A stretch of 64,000 nt of DNA from Marinilabiliaceae bacterium UBA5488 (GCA_002427105.1 DIPM01000033.1:1-64000); one strand, 5' to 3'. Shown: positions 18,427 to 28,530, numbered from the stretch's first letter. A program made the numbers and translations. Notes: generated by a model not told the origin, from the sequence alone.

Positions 18427-19674
18427 CTATTCAAAATCCTTCACCCTTGCCTTAACCACCTCGAAGCGATTACGCCTCTGATTATCCGTATCAAACTCCA
18501 TTGGTACATAATAATCATTATAACCGGAGGCCACGCCATTATTCCATTTCTCAACAAGTATTCGCTGCTCAGTGTTATCGAAGGCTGCCCTATATGCTGA
18601 GCTTAGTTCTTCTGCCAGCGCGTGCATGCGCTTGCTGCGCTGAGTTTTCACTTTCTCGTAGATATGTCCCGCCATTCTTTCGGCGCGGGTGTTATTCCTC
18701 ACTGAATATTTAAAGATATGTATTTGACCAAAGCCTACGCGGCGGGCAATAGCCATGGATTCTTCAAACTCCTCCTCAGTTTCCCCCGGAAAACCCACTA
18801 TTATATCAGTAGTGAAGTTGAAATTTGGATTTACTGATCTTATCCGTTCCACAATTGTCATAAAATCTTTCGCACTGTACATCCGGCGCATTTGCAAGAG
18901 AATTCGCTCAGAGCCACTTTGCAGACAAAGGTGCAAATGTGGCGCCAGTTTGGGATGTCCTACAAGCGTGAAGAAATGCTCGTCAAAACGGTCGGGCTCA
19001 ATCGATGAAATACGTAGCCGGAAGTCCCCATCTAAATTCAGAATTTTATCTACCAAAGCGGAAAACTTTAGTCCTTCGCTTTCATAACGGCTTATATTTA
19101 CACCCGTTAATACTATCTCCTTAGCACCTTTGGCAATCACCTCCCTGATATTTTCCAGTACCTTACTCGCCTCACGGCTTATGGCTCTTCCCCTTACAAA
19201 TGGAATAATACAAAAGGTGCAGAAATTGTCGCAGCCATCCTGTATTTTTATCAGACTCCGGGTGTGAAACATCCCGGAAAATGATTGATAGCTGAACAGG
19301 TCGTGGTCTTTATCCGACAAATCAGTATTTCCGCCCTTTACAAGTGAATCGACGGTGTGAAAAATAGCACTTTTACCCTTGTTGTTTATTATCGTGGCAT
19401 CGGGAAACTTATTTTGCAGCTGCCCGGCATGGCTTTCCGCCATACAACCCGTAATTATCATTTTTGCTGAAGGGTTGACTCGTCCGGCGTGTCTGATAAC
19501 ATACCTTGACTTGTGATTGCTTTGATTTGTTACCGTGCAGGTATTTACCACTACAATATCAGCATTATATTCCTGCTCCGACACTTCGTAACCATTGCTT
19601 TTAAACTGCGCTGCCAGCGCATCTGTTTCATATTGATTTAATCTGCAACCAAGTGTTTTAAATGCAATTTTCAT
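18427..19674 (-). CDS. mtaB: tRNA t6A37 methylthiotransferase
   Basis: A 415-residue radical SAM methylthiotransferase that converts N6-threonylcarbamoyladenosine-37 of tRNA to its 2-methylthio form. Cys10 (KTLGCRLNQ), Cys46 (NTCTVT) and Cys77 (TGCMAE) form the auxiliary Fe-S cluster, and Cys148/152/155 (DGCDNFCTFC) the SAM cluster. KTLGCRLNQYETDAL is typical of MtaB rather than MiaB or RimO. The C-terminal TRAM part is short. It lies between the MiaB-like gene and the PhnP-like hydrolase, all leftward. Confidence 0.93.
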   Translation of the reverse strand: MKIAFKTLGCRLNQYETDALAAQFKSNGYEVSEQEYNADIVVVNTCTVTNQSNHKSRYVIRHAGRVNPSAKMIITGCMAESHAGQLQNKFPDATIINNKGKSAIFHTVDSLVKGGNTDLSDKDHDLFSYQSFSGMFHTRSLIKIQDGCDNFCTFCIIPFVRGRAISREASKVLENIREVIAKGAKEIVLTGVNISRYESEGLKFSALVDKILNLDGDFRLRISSIEPDRFDEHFFTLVGHPKLAPHLHLCLQSGSERILLQMRRMYSAKDFMTIVERIRSVNPNFNFTTDIIVGFPGETEEEFEESMAIARRVGFGQIHIFKYSVRNNTRAERMAGHIYEKVKTQRSKRMHALAEELSSAYRAAFDNTEQRILVEKWNNGVASGYNDYYVPMEFDTDNQRRNRFEVVKARVKDFE

Positions 19675-19733
19675 TTATAAATCTACCTTTCTTAATGAAA
19701 ACTCTCAGAGTTTATATTCCGGGATAAACAAGT

Positions 19734-21149
19734 TCAAGCTTCAACAACTTCTTTAACCACTGCTCCTTCAGCACTGAAAGGCCGAACTGATTCAATTTTC
19801 ACATCTACAAATTGGCCAATCAGGCTCTCATCTTCAGAGAGAAAGCGAACGATAATCTTTCCCTCTGTGTGTCCTGTCAAATAGCCGTCTTTCCTATCTT
19901 TAGCGCGAACAAGCATGCGCACAGTCTCGCCCTTCATTTTCCTGGTATAGGCTAAAGCTACTTTTTCCAAATCACCGGTCAGCACAGCGTAGCGTTCCTT
20001 TTTTACAGCATGCGGGATATCATCTTGCCACGCGAAAGAAGCAGCTCCCGGACGAGGCGAGTACATAGCTATATAGGCCATATTATATTCAAACTCACGG
20101 ATTGCAGCTCGTGTGTTTTCGAATTGCTCATCTGTTTCGCCGGTGAAACCTACGATTATATCCGTAAACAAGCTTGCCCCCGGAAGCAAGTCTCTAATCC
20201 AGCCAACCACTTCGCGGTAACGAGCCATGCTATGTTTGCGATTCATACGAATCAAGACCTTATCATCGCCCGATTGCACCGGAAGGTGAATCTGCTTTGC
20301 AAGTGAACGTCGGCGTGCTATTGCTTCTATCACATCACGAGTCATATCCTTAGGATGAGGAGAAGTAAAATAAATCCACACCTCATGTCCCGAACTATCG
20401 GCAATCTCGCCCAGCTTATCAAGTAAAGCGGCAAATGACAGTTCCGCCACTTTCTTATCCAGACCATAGGAGTTGACATTTTGCCCCAATAGCGTGATAC
20501 TCTTGTATCCACGCTCGATAAGTGCAGCAACTTCCTCAATGATATCTTCGGAAGGACGGCTAACCTCGCGGCCGCGGGTATAGGGAACAGCACAAAAAGT
20601 ACAGAATTTATTGCAGCCGTTTTGAATAGGAATAAAGGCCTCAAACTCACTGTTATAAATTGGCGTGACATCCCAGGTTTCGGGTGCTGCAGCCACTTTG
20701 GAAAGAGGTTTGGCTCCCGCCAAGGCAAGCTTTTCGGCTACCGTAGCCGGTCTAGCCACTTCACTCATCTCCTCACTATTTACAATACTGCTATTAGAAA
20801 CAGGCGTTGTAACTCCATATTGGCTAAGCATTGCAGGAAAGGATGCGAGCTCTTTCATATCAAACACCAAATCAAAGAGTTTCAGAAACTTCATTCTGTC
20901 ATCGGGCAAAACACAACCTGAAACAAAGGTTATAAGGTTCTTTTTGTTCTTCCACTTGTTCCACTTGGCTATTTTAGAGTAAACTTTATCTATGGCCTTT
21001 TGTCTTACCGAACAAGCAATTATGCCAATTACATCAGCCTCCTCTTCTCTTTGGGTAAAAGTATAGCCCAATTTTGCCATCACCGCCTGCACACGCTCGG
21101 CATCGGCATAATTCATCTGGCATCCTAATATTACTATATGGTACTTCAT
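19734..21149 (-). CDS. miaB: MiaB-family tRNA methylthiotransferase, divergent form
   Basis: A 471-residue MiaB/RimO-family radical SAM enzyme, expected to add methylthio to i6A37 of tRNA. Auxiliary-cluster cysteines are Cys10 (LGCQMN), Cys46 (ACSVRQKA) and Cys79 (SGCV); SAM-cluster cysteines are Cys179/183/186 (NGCNKFCTFC). Canonical MiaB has NTCSVRE and GCMAQ, so this is a divergent branch. About 55 low-similarity residues (roughly 112-166) sit between the two domains. A C-terminal TRAM domain is present. MiaB is the best call, but subfamily function is not certain. A TATTTTTG box lies 26 bases upstream. Confidence 0.82.
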   Translation of the reverse strand: MKYHIVILGCQMNYADAERVQAVMAKLGYTFTQREEEADVIGIIACSVRQKAIDKVYSKIAKWNKWKNKKNLITFVSGCVLPDDRMKFLKLFDLVFDMKELASFPAMLSQYGVTTPVSNSSIVNSEEMSEVARPATVAEKLALAGAKPLSKVAAAPETWDVTPIYNSEFEAFIPIQNGCNKFCTFCAVPYTRGREVSRPSEDIIEEVAALIERGYKSITLLGQNVNSYGLDKKVAELSFAALLDKLGEIADSSGHEVWIYFTSPHPKDMTRDVIEAIARRRSLAKQIHLPVQSGDDKVLIRMNRKHSMARYREVVGWIRDLLPGASLFTDIIVGFTGETDEQFENTRAAIREFEYNMAYIAMYSPRPGAASFAWQDDIPHAVKKERYAVLTGDLEKVALAYTRKMKGETVRMLVRAKDRKDGYLTGHTEGKIIVRFLSEDESLIGQFVDVKIESVRPFSAEGAVVKEVVEA

Positions 21150-21173
21150 TTGCTAAACAGCTTACTTCAAAAA

Positions 21174-21833
21174 TCAAAAATACACTTCGGTAAATAGGTT
21201 TTCCGGTCTAAGACCCTGAGCTTCGAGGATATCGAAGGCATCATGTATCATATCACAGTTGCCGCAAAGATAACATAAAGTATCAGGACTTACGGGATTT
21301 TTACTTAGGTAGTCGGTCACACGACCGTGAAAATCGCCTTCTTTATCCTGAGACGTACAAGCCAAATATCTTCCTGCCTCATACTCATCCCTCTCGTAAG
21401 TCTCGTTGGCATAACGAACGCCATGCAACAATTTATAGTCTATGCCCGGGTAGCTCTTTACAAAACTGTGAAAGGGAGATATGCCGGTTCCGCTGGCTAT
21501 AAACAGAAATTTAGCATCCTTTATGAGCTCTTCCGCGATTGTAAAATACCCGACAGCATCATTAATAACTACACTATCACCCACCCCCAGCTTGTTAAGG
21601 GCGGGACTAACCAGTCCATCGTCAACCTGGCGAACAAGTATCTCAATATAATCATCTTCAGGACTGCTATATATTGAATATTCGCGGGTGTGAATACCGT
21701 TTGAGGGACCCACCTGAATATGCTGGCCTGCAACAAATTCAATCCCCTTACGCTCCATCCTCAAAATAAAAGTAGCTTGGGTCAAGACTCTTTTTTCTAT
21801 TATCGTATGTAGGTTAAATGAACGTGTCTGCAT
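21174..21833 (-). CDS. Ferredoxin/flavodoxin-NADP reductase-type flavoprotein
   Basis: A compact 219-residue FNR-like oxidoreductase. It has the FAD-binding REYSIYS block (50-56), the NAD(P)-binding GTGISPF (about 114-120), a CGNC block near the end and a C-terminal aromatic residue (TEVYF) as in FNR enzymes that stack against flavin. It should move electrons between NAD(P)H and a ferredoxin or flavodoxin. Directly upstream of two radical SAM genes on the same strand, it could supply the reducing power they need; that link is inference from position. Confidence 0.82.
   Translation of the reverse strand: MQTRSFNLHTIIEKRVLTQATFILRMERKGIEFVAGQHIQVGPSNGIHTREYSIYSSPEDDYIEILVRQVDDGLVSPALNKLGVGDSVVINDAVGYFTIAEELIKDAKFLFIASGTGISPFHSFVKSYPGIDYKLLHGVRYANETYERDEYEAGRYLACTSQDKEGDFHGRVTDYLSKNPVSPDTLCYLCGNCDMIHDAFDILEAQGLRPENLFTEVYF
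21175..21182 (-). promoter_or_regulatory. -7 promoter box of miaB
   Basis: TATTTTTG on the minus strand, inside the last codons of the flavoprotein gene and 26 bases before the miaB ATG. Confidence 0.4.
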
Positions 21834-21997
21834 ATCTGATATTAGTGTTTTAGCTCACAAAAATCGTGTTTTTTACTATGAGTTCAAAACAATTAAAGTG
21901 TTTTATATCTTTTTATCCGATTTAGAGCTAGTTAAGCTATCCTCACATTTATCTCACTATTTGTATGCAATAGTTAGTCTTTTTCGCCTGCAAGGAA

Positions 21998-22005
21998 TAT
22001 CTTTG
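21998..22005 (+). promoter_or_regulatory. -7 promoter box of the RsmI-like gene
   Basis: TATCTTTG, a strong TAnnTTTG match, 23 bases before the ATG at 22028. Confidence 0.6.
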
Positions 22006-22027
22006 CCGCTGAAAAATTATAGCTACC

Positions 22028-22735
22028 ATGAGCGGAAAACTATACCTGATTCCAAATACCCTGGGTTCGACCGACACTGCAGCTACAATACCCTCAGAAG
22101 TTGCAGCTCTGGCTGTTGAACTGCGTAACTTCATAGTTGAAGACCTTCGCAATGCGCGTCGATATCTGCGACTTCTGGATAGCAAAATGGACATTGACGG
22201 CTCTAAGTTCTATCCGCTTAACAAGCATACTAGTCCAGAGCAATGGGCAGAGTATCTAAAACCTCTGCAGGCCGGCCATAATGTTGGTATTATCTCGGAG
22301 GCAGGATGTCCCGGCGTTGCTGATCCCGGTGCTGAAGTAGTGAAATTGGCGCATGAGTCGGGTATTGAAGTAGTTCCTTTAGTTGGCCCCTCCTCTATTT
22401 TACTGGCTATGATGGCATCCGGGATGAACGGCCAAAGCTTTGCCTTTAACGGCTATATTCCGATAAAAAAGGAAGAGAGGATAAAAACCATCAAACAACT
22501 CGAAAATCGCTCCCGCACAGAGCAGCAAGCACAATTATTTATAGAAACGCCCTTTCGTAATGAGCATCTGCTTGCTGATATAATCAATAGCTGCGCCGTT
22601 TCCACTAAACTATGTATTGCTTGCAACATAACACTCCCCGACCAGTATATAGTTACCAGAACTATAGCCCAATGGAAAGGAAAATTGCCCGAGCTTCACA
22701 AAAAACCGACAATCTTTATAATTCAATCTGCCTGA
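22028..22735 (+). CDS. RsmI-like SAM-dependent methyltransferase (tetrapyrrole methylase fold)
   Basis: A 235-residue tetrapyrrole-methylase-fold protein related to RsmI, which 2'-O-methylates C1402 of 16S rRNA. Motifs are GKLYLIPNTLG at the N-terminus, SEAGCPGVADPG (about 95-106), VVPLVGPSSILLAMMASG and FIETPFRNEHLL. Canonical RsmI is about 280 residues and has an extra C-terminal domain; this shorter form is the common Bacteroidota paralogue, and its target is uncertain. It is convergent with purC; I see no clear terminator between them. Confidence 0.82.
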   Translation: MSGKLYLIPNTLGSTDTAATIPSEVAALAVELRNFIVEDLRNARRYLRLLDSKMDIDGSKFYPLNKHTSPEQWAEYLKPLQAGHNVGIISEAGCPGVADPGAEVVKLAHESGIEVVPLVGPSSILLAMMASGMNGQSFAFNGYIPIKKEERIKTIKQLENRSRTEQQAQLFIETPFRNEHLLADIINSCAVSTKLCIACNITLPDQYIVTRTIAQWKGKLPELHKKPTIFIIQSA

Positions 22736-22817
22736 ACTTTGATTAAACTATTAGTTTCATAAAATATGCAATGCATAAATCATAAAAAGCCACACCTTGA
22801 ACATCGAACTTAGTTCC

Positions 22818-23765
22818 TTAAAGAGTTTTTAGGAAGTCTGACACATTCTTTTCGATACGTTTGCTGACATCTTCCGGGCTTGCTTTTTGAAACTTATCGC
22901 CTGTGATTTTTTCATAAAGCTCAATATACCGTTCAGAAACACTGTTGACAAAGGCCTCATCCATTTCAGGAACTACTTGTCCCTCATTGCCCTGAAAACC
23001 GTTTGCTATAAGCCATTGACGTACAAATTCTTTTGAGAGCTGGCGTTGCTCTTCACCTTTGACCAAACGGTCGGCATATCCCTCCTTGTAGAAATAGCGC
23101 GATGAATCGGGCGTATGAATCTCATCTATAAGGTATATTTTCCCATCTTTCTTGCCAAATTCATACTTAGTGTCAACCAAAATCAGACCCATTTTGTCAG
23201 CCATCTCAGTTCCACGGCGGAAAAGTTCGCGGGTGTATTTTTCCATCATCAAATAGTCCTCTTCCTCAACCAGACCCTTGGCTATTATTTCTTCACGCGA
23301 AATATCCTCATCATGTCCATGATCAGCCTTAGTGGTAGGAGAAATAATTGGCTCGGCAAATTTCTGGTTTTCAAGCATTCCATCGGGCATTTCAACTCCG
23401 CAAAGCAAACGCTTCCCGGCTTTATACTCACGCCAGGCATGACCGCTCAGATAGCCGCGAATAACCATCTCGACCTTAAACGGTTCACAAAGATAACCTA
23501 CTGTAACCATTGGGTCGGGCATTGCAATTTTCCAATTTGGCACAATATCAGCAGTTGCATCCAAAAACTTTCCGGCTATTTGATTCAATACCTGACCTTT
23601 GTAGGGAATACCCTTGGGAAGTACCACATCAAAGGCTGAAATCCTATCAGATACTACCATCACCAGATAGTCGTCGTTAATATTATAAACATCACGCACT
23701 TTTCCTTTATATAGCGACTTTTGTCGGCTAAAGCTGTAATTGCTCTCAATAATTGCCTTGTCCAT
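22818..23765 (-). CDS. purC: Phosphoribosylaminoimidazole-succinocarboxamide synthase
   Basis: PurC ligates aspartate to CAIR in purine synthesis, using ATP. The 315-residue length is that of the longer, eukaryote-like form common in Bacteroidota. Motifs are [11 protein letters not shown] near residue 20, [49 protein letters not shown] and [11 protein letters not shown]. It follows phoH (39 bases) on the minus strand and the two probably share a transcript. Confidence 0.97.
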   Translation of the reverse strand: MDKAIIESNYSFSRQKSLYKGKVRDVYNINDDYLVMVVSDRISAFDVVLPKGIPYKGQVLNQIAGKFLDATADIVPNWKIAMPDPMVTVGYLCEPFKVEMVIRGYLSGHAWREYKAGKRLLCGVEMPDGMLENQKFAEPIISPTTKADHGHDEDISREEIIAKGLVEEEDYLMMEKYTRELFRRGTEMADKMGLILVDTKYEFGKKDGKIYLIDEIHTPDSSRYFYKEGYADRLVKGEEQRQLSKEFVRQWLIANGFQGNEGQVVPEMDEAFVNSVSERYIELYEKITGDKFQKASPEDVSKRIEKNVSDFLKTL

Positions 23766-23804
23766 TGTTTTATAAATATTAAACAGCTACTTACTACTTA
23801 CTAA

Positions 23805-24746
23805 TTACTCTCTTTCATAGGCCTCAACAATATCCTGTACCAGCCTGTGGCGAACAATATCTTTGACTGTAAAATTAATACGCTCAATGCCTTTTATTCC
23901 TTTTAAAATACGCATAGCCTGAACCAGACCCGAGTTTTGAGGATTTGGAAGGTCTATTTGTGTTACATCGCCGGTTACAACAAACTTGGCGCTATCGCCC
24001 ATCCTTGTGAGGAACATCTTCAACTGGTTGGTCGTTGTATTCTGAGCTTCATCCAAAATAACAAAGGCGTTATTTAAGGTTCGCCCCCTCATAAAAGCCA
24101 GTGGCGCTATTTGTATTATACCGTTTTCCATGTATTCTTTCAGTTTCACGGCAGGCAGCATATCCATCAGAGCATCGTAAAGGGGTTGAAGATAGGGGTC
24201 AATCTTTTCCTTCATATCACCGGGTAAAAAGCCCAGCTTTTCGCCTGCTTCAACAGCAGGGCGACTTAGTATTATCCTTTTTACTTCCTTTCGTTTTAGA
24301 GCACGCACAGCAAGAGCGATGGCTGTATAGGTTTTTCCGCTGCCCGCAGGGCCGACGGCAAATAGCAAATCATTGTCGGCGTATACCTCTACCATTTTTC
24401 GTTGATTCTCAGTCCTCCCTTTTATGGGCTTACCATTTACCCCAAAAAGTATCAAATCGCTGTCAGCAACAAATTCCCCATTTAGCACAGAGCCCTTACC
24501 TGCCAAAATTTCAATTACCGAGTCTTCTTTCAGCTGATTATATTGGTGGTAGTGCTCAATGAGAAGGTTGATTTTTTCTTCAAACCCGGCTACCTCCTCA
24601 GCATCCCCAATAGCTTTCAGCCAGTTTCCACGCGCCACAATTTTAAGTTTTGGAAAATGAGCCTTAATAATATCAAGCTTAGAACTCTTCACCCCCAAGA
24701 ATTCCATCAAGTCAATCGATTCAAGATAAATTAGTTTTTCAATCAT
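23805..24746 (-). CDS. phoH: PhoH-like P-loop ATPase
   Basis: A 313-residue PhoH-family ATPase, thought to act in RNA metabolism. The Walker A motif GPAGSGKT is at 132-139 and Walker B LDEAQNTT at 231-238, with the PhoH block RPAVEAGEKLGFLPGD between. The short N-terminal domain is KH-like. I choose the ATG at 24746 (MIEKLIYLES); an in-frame start at 24791 would add 15 residues in AT-rich non-coding-like sequence. purC follows. Cytosolic. Confidence 0.92.
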   Translation of the reverse strand: MIEKLIYLESIDLMEFLGVKSSKLDIIKAHFPKLKIVARGNWLKAIGDAEEVAGFEEKINLLIEHYHQYNQLKEDSVIEILAGKGSVLNGEFVADSDLILFGVNGKPIKGRTENQRKMVEVYADNDLLFAVGPAGSGKTYTAIALAVRALKRKEVKRIILSRPAVEAGEKLGFLPGDMKEKIDPYLQPLYDALMDMLPAVKLKEYMENGIIQIAPLAFMRGRTLNNAFVILDEAQNTTTNQLKMFLTRMGDSAKFVVTGDVTQIDLPNPQNSGLVQAMRILKGIKGIERINFTVKDIVRHRLVQDIVEAYERE

Positions 24747-24932
24747 ATAAAGCAGGTAATTCCTATTTTTGTATTTACAAATTAACGACATTTTTTACAG
24801 AAGCTTTATCGGCATTCATGCTTTTTTGACAATATACAAAACTAATGAAGCATTTATTGGTTCCTATCGCAGATGTCTAAACAATATGGCCGGCCAAGTT
24901 AAACCGTTTAATCATTTACTTATTATTCTAAT

Positions 24933-25715
24933 ATGCAAGCAAATAAAGATAAATTTCAGAAGCTGCTCGAAGTTATGGGGCAATTGAGGGAACAATGTCC
25001 CTGGGATAAAGTTCAAACAAATGAAACATTACGCACCCTGACTGTCGAGGAGGTTTATGAACTCTCGGAAGCTATTCTGAGTAATGATAATCAAGCTATT
25101 GCCAAAGAACTTGGGGATGTGCTCTTACATATTGTCTTTTATGCCAAAATTGGAGAGGAGAAGGGAGCCTTTGATATAGGAACGGTGATCGATCAGCTTA
25201 TCGAAAAACTGGTGTTCCGTCACCCCCATATTTTTGGCGAGATCAAAGTTAGCGAAAAAAAAGAGGTTGAAGAAAATTGGGAAAAGCTAAAGTTGAAGGA
25301 GAAAAACGGCAACCGCTCAGTTTTGTCGGGTGTTCCATCCACACTTCCGGCCATGATTAAGGCATACAGAATACAAGACAAGGTGCGCGGCGTTGGTTTC
25401 GACTGGGATAAAAAAGAGCAGGTATGGGACAAAGTGGCTGAGGAGCTTGATGAGTTGAGAGTTGAGATAGAAAAGGGTGATACCGACAGCATGGAAGATG
25501 AGTTTGGTGACCTTTTGTTCTCTCTTATAAATACGGCACGTCTTTACGGCATTAACCCCGAGAATGCCTTGGAACGTACCAACCGAAAATTCATCAGCCG
25601 TTTCAGCTATCTGGAAAAAGAGACAATAAACAAGGGCCGTGATTTGAAACAGATGACGCTTGATGAAATGAATGAAATATGGGAAGATGCCAAATTGAAG
25701 CTTAAAAATAATTAG
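24933..25715 (+). CDS. mazG: Nucleoside triphosphate pyrophosphohydrolase
   Basis: MazG hydrolyses NTPs and dNTPs to the monophosphate and PPi, clearing aberrant nucleotides. The 260-residue protein has two MazG domains: the first with REQCPWDKVQTNETLR, EEVYELSEAI and KELGDVLLHIVFYAKIG, the second with VGFDWDKKEQVWDKVAEELDEL, given here as a run of blocks, and DEFGDLLFSLINTARL. Acidic metal-binding residues are intact in both. Divergent from phoH. Confidence 0.94.
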   Translation: MQANKDKFQKLLEVMGQLREQCPWDKVQTNETLRTLTVEEVYELSEAILSNDNQAIAKELGDVLLHIVFYAKIGEEKGAFDIGTVIDQLIEKLVFRHPHIFGEIKVSEKKEVEENWEKLKLKEKNGNRSVLSGVPSTLPAMIKAYRIQDKVRGVGFDWDKKEQVWDKVAEELDELRVEIEKGDTDSMEDEFGDLLFSLINTARLYGINPENALERTNRKFISRFSYLEKETINKGRDLKQMTLDEMNEIWEDAKLKLKNN

Positions 25716-25773
25716 AATAATACAGGGCTGAGAAAAAATCCTTACTTTAGCAAAAACGATAATTAGATTAGCA

Positions 25774-28014
25774 ATGGTAAAAGCTAAGGGTGCGGACAAT
25801 AGAGCTAATGGCTTTGGAACAGGCCCGGTTTTTTTCACCGCAATATCAACTATCTTAGGGGCCATACTCTTTTTAAGGTTTGGATTTGCCGTTGGGATGT
25901 TAGGCTTCTGGGGTGCCATTTTTATAATTCTTTTAGGGCATTTAATTACTATCCCCACAGCTCTGGCGATTTCCGAGTTGGCCACTAACACTCGCGTTGA
26001 AGGCGGCGGTGAATATTTCATTATTAGTCGCTCCTTTGGATTGAAAATCGGAACAACAATAGGCGTAGCTCTTTATCTGTCGCAAACAGTTGGCGTGGCC
26101 TTCTATATCGTTGCCTTTACTGAGGCCTTTGAGCCTCTGTTCTTCTGGTGGCAGAACAACTTCGGATGGGACTTGCCGCGTCAGGCTATCAGTATTCCGG
26201 CTCTTGCCATTCTGGCTTTTCTAATACTTAGGAAAGGATCAGGCATGGGCGTTAAGGCTTTAATAATAGTAACAGTTATATTATTTGGGGTAATTCTGCT
26301 TTTCTTTTTGGGAAAACCCATTGAATCGGAAGAAGCACTGCGTCAACCGGGTAATAATTTTGGCTTTTTCAATCAGAGCAATTTCTTTATGGTCTTTGCA
26401 ATCTGTTTTCCTGCATTCACAGGTATGACAGCCGGTGTGGGCCTAAGCGGTGATCTTAGAAACCCTGCAAAATCAATTCCTTTAGGAACCCTTAGTGCGA
26501 CTTTTGTCGGGATGATTGTCTATGTTTTTATTGTATGGAAACTTTCGGTGTCCGCCTCTCAAGCCGATTTATTAGAGCATCAGCTAATTATGTCAAACAT
26601 TGCACTTGGCGGAGCGCTCATTATTCCCTTAGGCCTGGCCGCCTCTACCGCTTCGTCGGCTCTTGGTTCCATCTTAGTGGCTCCCCGCACCCTTCAGGCA
26701 ATTGCAGCCGACAGGAGTTTGCCGCTTCGCCGCTTCAACATATTAATGTCGCGGGCGAAGGGAAATAACCGCGAGCCGGTAAATGCCACAATATTCACCT
26801 TGATAGTAGCCTTTATTTTTGTTGCCATCGGTAATGTCAACATGGTCGCGGGGGTTATCTCAATGTTCTTCCTGATCACATACGGCTCGCTATGTCTGAT
26901 TTCCTTTCTGAACCATTTCGGATCCCCCCCGTCCTATCGTCCGCGCTTCAAATCACGATGGTATTTTTCATTGGCGGGATTCCTGCTTTCTGTTTGGGTA
27001 ATGTTTCAGATAAGCCCTGTTTACACCATTGCCTCCTATATGATTATTATAATCCTCTACCTTATAATTGAGCATTATAACAAGGAGCAAAAGGGCGTGG
27101 TTAATATATTTAAAGGCGCTTTGTTTCAGGTTAATCGTGCCATACAGGTCTATATGCAGAAAAACTACGGAGATCCCGATAAGGAAGAGTGGCGACCGGC
27201 TGCTGTTTGCATATCGTCTCATTCATTCGAGCGCGAAAAGGTGCTTAATCTGATGAAATGGGTAAGTTATAAGCATGGTTTCGGAACCTATTTCCATTTT
27301 ATTGAAGGCTATTACAGTAAACAGACCTTTAATGAGTCACAACAAATTTTAGCGGAATTGATTGATTTGCAGAAGGAAGAGAATAATGCCCTCTATATTG
27401 ATACCATGATATCTCCGTCTTACACCTCCGCCATAGCCCAGGTAATTCAGGCACCCTCAATTTCCGGAATGGAGAACAATATGGTTCTTTTTGAGTTTGA
27501 TAAAGATGAACCTCAGGAAATTGAAAGAATAATTGACAATATAAAACTAACTAAAGCGGGCAATTTTGATGTCTGCATTTTTGCCGGTTCAAAGGTTGCC
27601 ATTAAATATATAAACGGCATCCATGTTTGGATAAGGGCTACCGATATTAACAATACAAATCTGATGATTTTATTGGGTTATATTATTTTGGCTCACCCCG
27701 ACTGGCGCAAGAGTTTTATCAAGATATTCAGTATATGCTCGCCCCAAAACACGGATAGTACCAGAGAGGAGTTGCTTGAACTGATTCAGGCGGGGCGCCT
27801 TCCCATTACACTAACGAATATTGAAATAATTACCTCTGAAGGAAATCAGAGTATAAGTGAAATAATTTCAGAGCGCTCGAAAAACGCGGCTCTTACTATA
27901 ATGGGATTCCGTGATGAAAAGATTAAAGATGTAGGAAGCGGTTTCTTTAACGGTTTTAATGAACTGGGCGACATTCTTTTTGTAAACGCTTCTAAATCGA
28001 AGGAAATAAAATAG
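25774..28014 (+). CDS. SLC12/APC-superfamily transporter (Na-K-Cl cotransporter-like)
   Basis: A 746-residue membrane protein. Residues about 15-440 hold roughly 12 transmembrane segments of the APC fold, starting with TGPVFFTAISTILGAILFLR, as in cation-chloride cotransporters. Later blocks PAFTGMTAGVGLSGDLRNP and ASSALGSILVAPR are family hallmarks. The remaining 300 residues are a soluble C-terminal domain (PAAVCISSHSF, YKHGFGTYFH) like the SLC12 regulatory domain. The substrate, ions or amino acids, is not settled. It starts 58 bases after mazG with a weak TACTTTAG box before it. Confidence 0.87.
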   Translation: MVKAKGADNRANGFGTGPVFFTAISTILGAILFLRFGFAVGMLGFWGAIFIILLGHLITIPTALAISELATNTRVEGGGEYFIISRSFGLKIGTTIGVALYLSQTVGVAFYIVAFTEAFEPLFFWWQNNFGWDLPRQAISIPALAILAFLILRKGSGMGVKALIIVTVILFGVILLFFLGKPIESEEALRQPGNNFGFFNQSNFFMVFAICFPAFTGMTAGVGLSGDLRNPAKSIPLGTLSATFVGMIVYVFIVWKLSVSASQADLLEHQLIMSNIALGGALIIPLGLAASTASSALGSILVAPRTLQAIAADRSLPLRRFNILMSRAKGNNREPVNATIFTLIVAFIFVAIGNVNMVAGVISMFFLITYGSLCLISFLNHFGSPPSYRPRFKSRWYFSLAGFLLSVWVMFQISPVYTIASYMIIIILYLIIEHYNKEQKGVVNIFKGALFQVNRAIQVYMQKNYGDPDKEEWRPAAVCISSHSFEREKVLNLMKWVSYKHGFGTYFHFIEGYYSKQTFNESQQILAELIDLQKEENNALYIDTMISPSYTSAIAQVIQAPSISGMENNMVLFEFDKDEPQEIERIIDNIKLTKAGNFDVCIFAGSKVAIKYINGIHVWIRATDINNTNLMILLGYIILAHPDWRKSFIKIFSICSPQNTDSTREELLELIQAGRLPITLTNIEIITSEGNQSISEIISERSKNAALTIMGFRDEKIKDVGSGFFNGFNELGDILFVNASKSKEIK

Positions 28015-28059
28015 ATCTAAGAAGCACTTTGGCTTAAAAACAATATAATATTACTGCTT

Positions 28060-28530
28060 ATGAGATTTAAAGAGACCCAGAGATTCAGGCAACCATGGAT
28101 ATGGTTATTGGTAATATTAACAGCTCTACCTATCTATTGGCCTCTTTTTCGTCAAGCCGACAGTTCTCCTAAGGGGCTTAGCGTAGTACTGCTAATTCTT
28201 CATCTGCTTATTGTTGTCCTGCTTCTTCTTACACGACTCACGGTCGAACTTGACAAGCGTAATTTGTCATACAGGTTTTTTCCTTTTCATCTTAAGAAAA
28301 AAAGATTTGCCCTAAGTCGGATACGAAGTGCTTCAATAAGAGAATTTTACCCGCTAAAAGAGAAGAGTTTTTTTGGAATACACGCCTCAACTAGCAGCAA
28401 ATCATACCACATTAAGGGCAACTGGGGTTTGCAGCTGGAGTTTACCAGTGGCCGCTTCTTACTCCTGGGAACGCAGCGACCTGAAGAGCTTAAGAAGGTA
28501 TTGAGCGAATTGCATATTCCGGAGGAATAG
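28060..28530 (+). CDS. Small membrane protein with PH-like domain
   Basis: A 156-residue protein with an N-terminal pair of membrane helices (about 12-32 and 42-60) separated by a short polar loop. The soluble part has strand-rich blocks (LTVELDKRNLSYRFFP, SRIRSASIREF, WGLQLEFTSGRFLLLGTQ) like bacterial PH (bPH) domains. The end GTQRPEELKKVL is typical of such proteins. I do not recognise a specific function. It lies 45 bases after the SLC12-like transporter and could be in the same transcript. Confidence 0.72.
   Translation: MRFKETQRFRQPWIWLLVILTALPIYWPLFRQADSSPKGLSVVLLILHLLIVVLLLLTRLTVELDKRNLSYRFFPFHLKKKRFALSRIRSASIREFYPLKEKSFFGIHASTSSKSYHIKGNWGLQLEFTSGRFLLLGTQRPEELKKVLSELHIPEE

Noticed and set aside
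22765..22777. Palindrome TATGCAATGCATA between convergent RsmI-like gene and purC
   Set aside because: Only six bases per arm in AT-rich DNA; expected by chance.
24769..24932. A 72-codon frame running into mazG
   Set aside because: It overlaps the mazG start in another frame and has no protein-like pattern.
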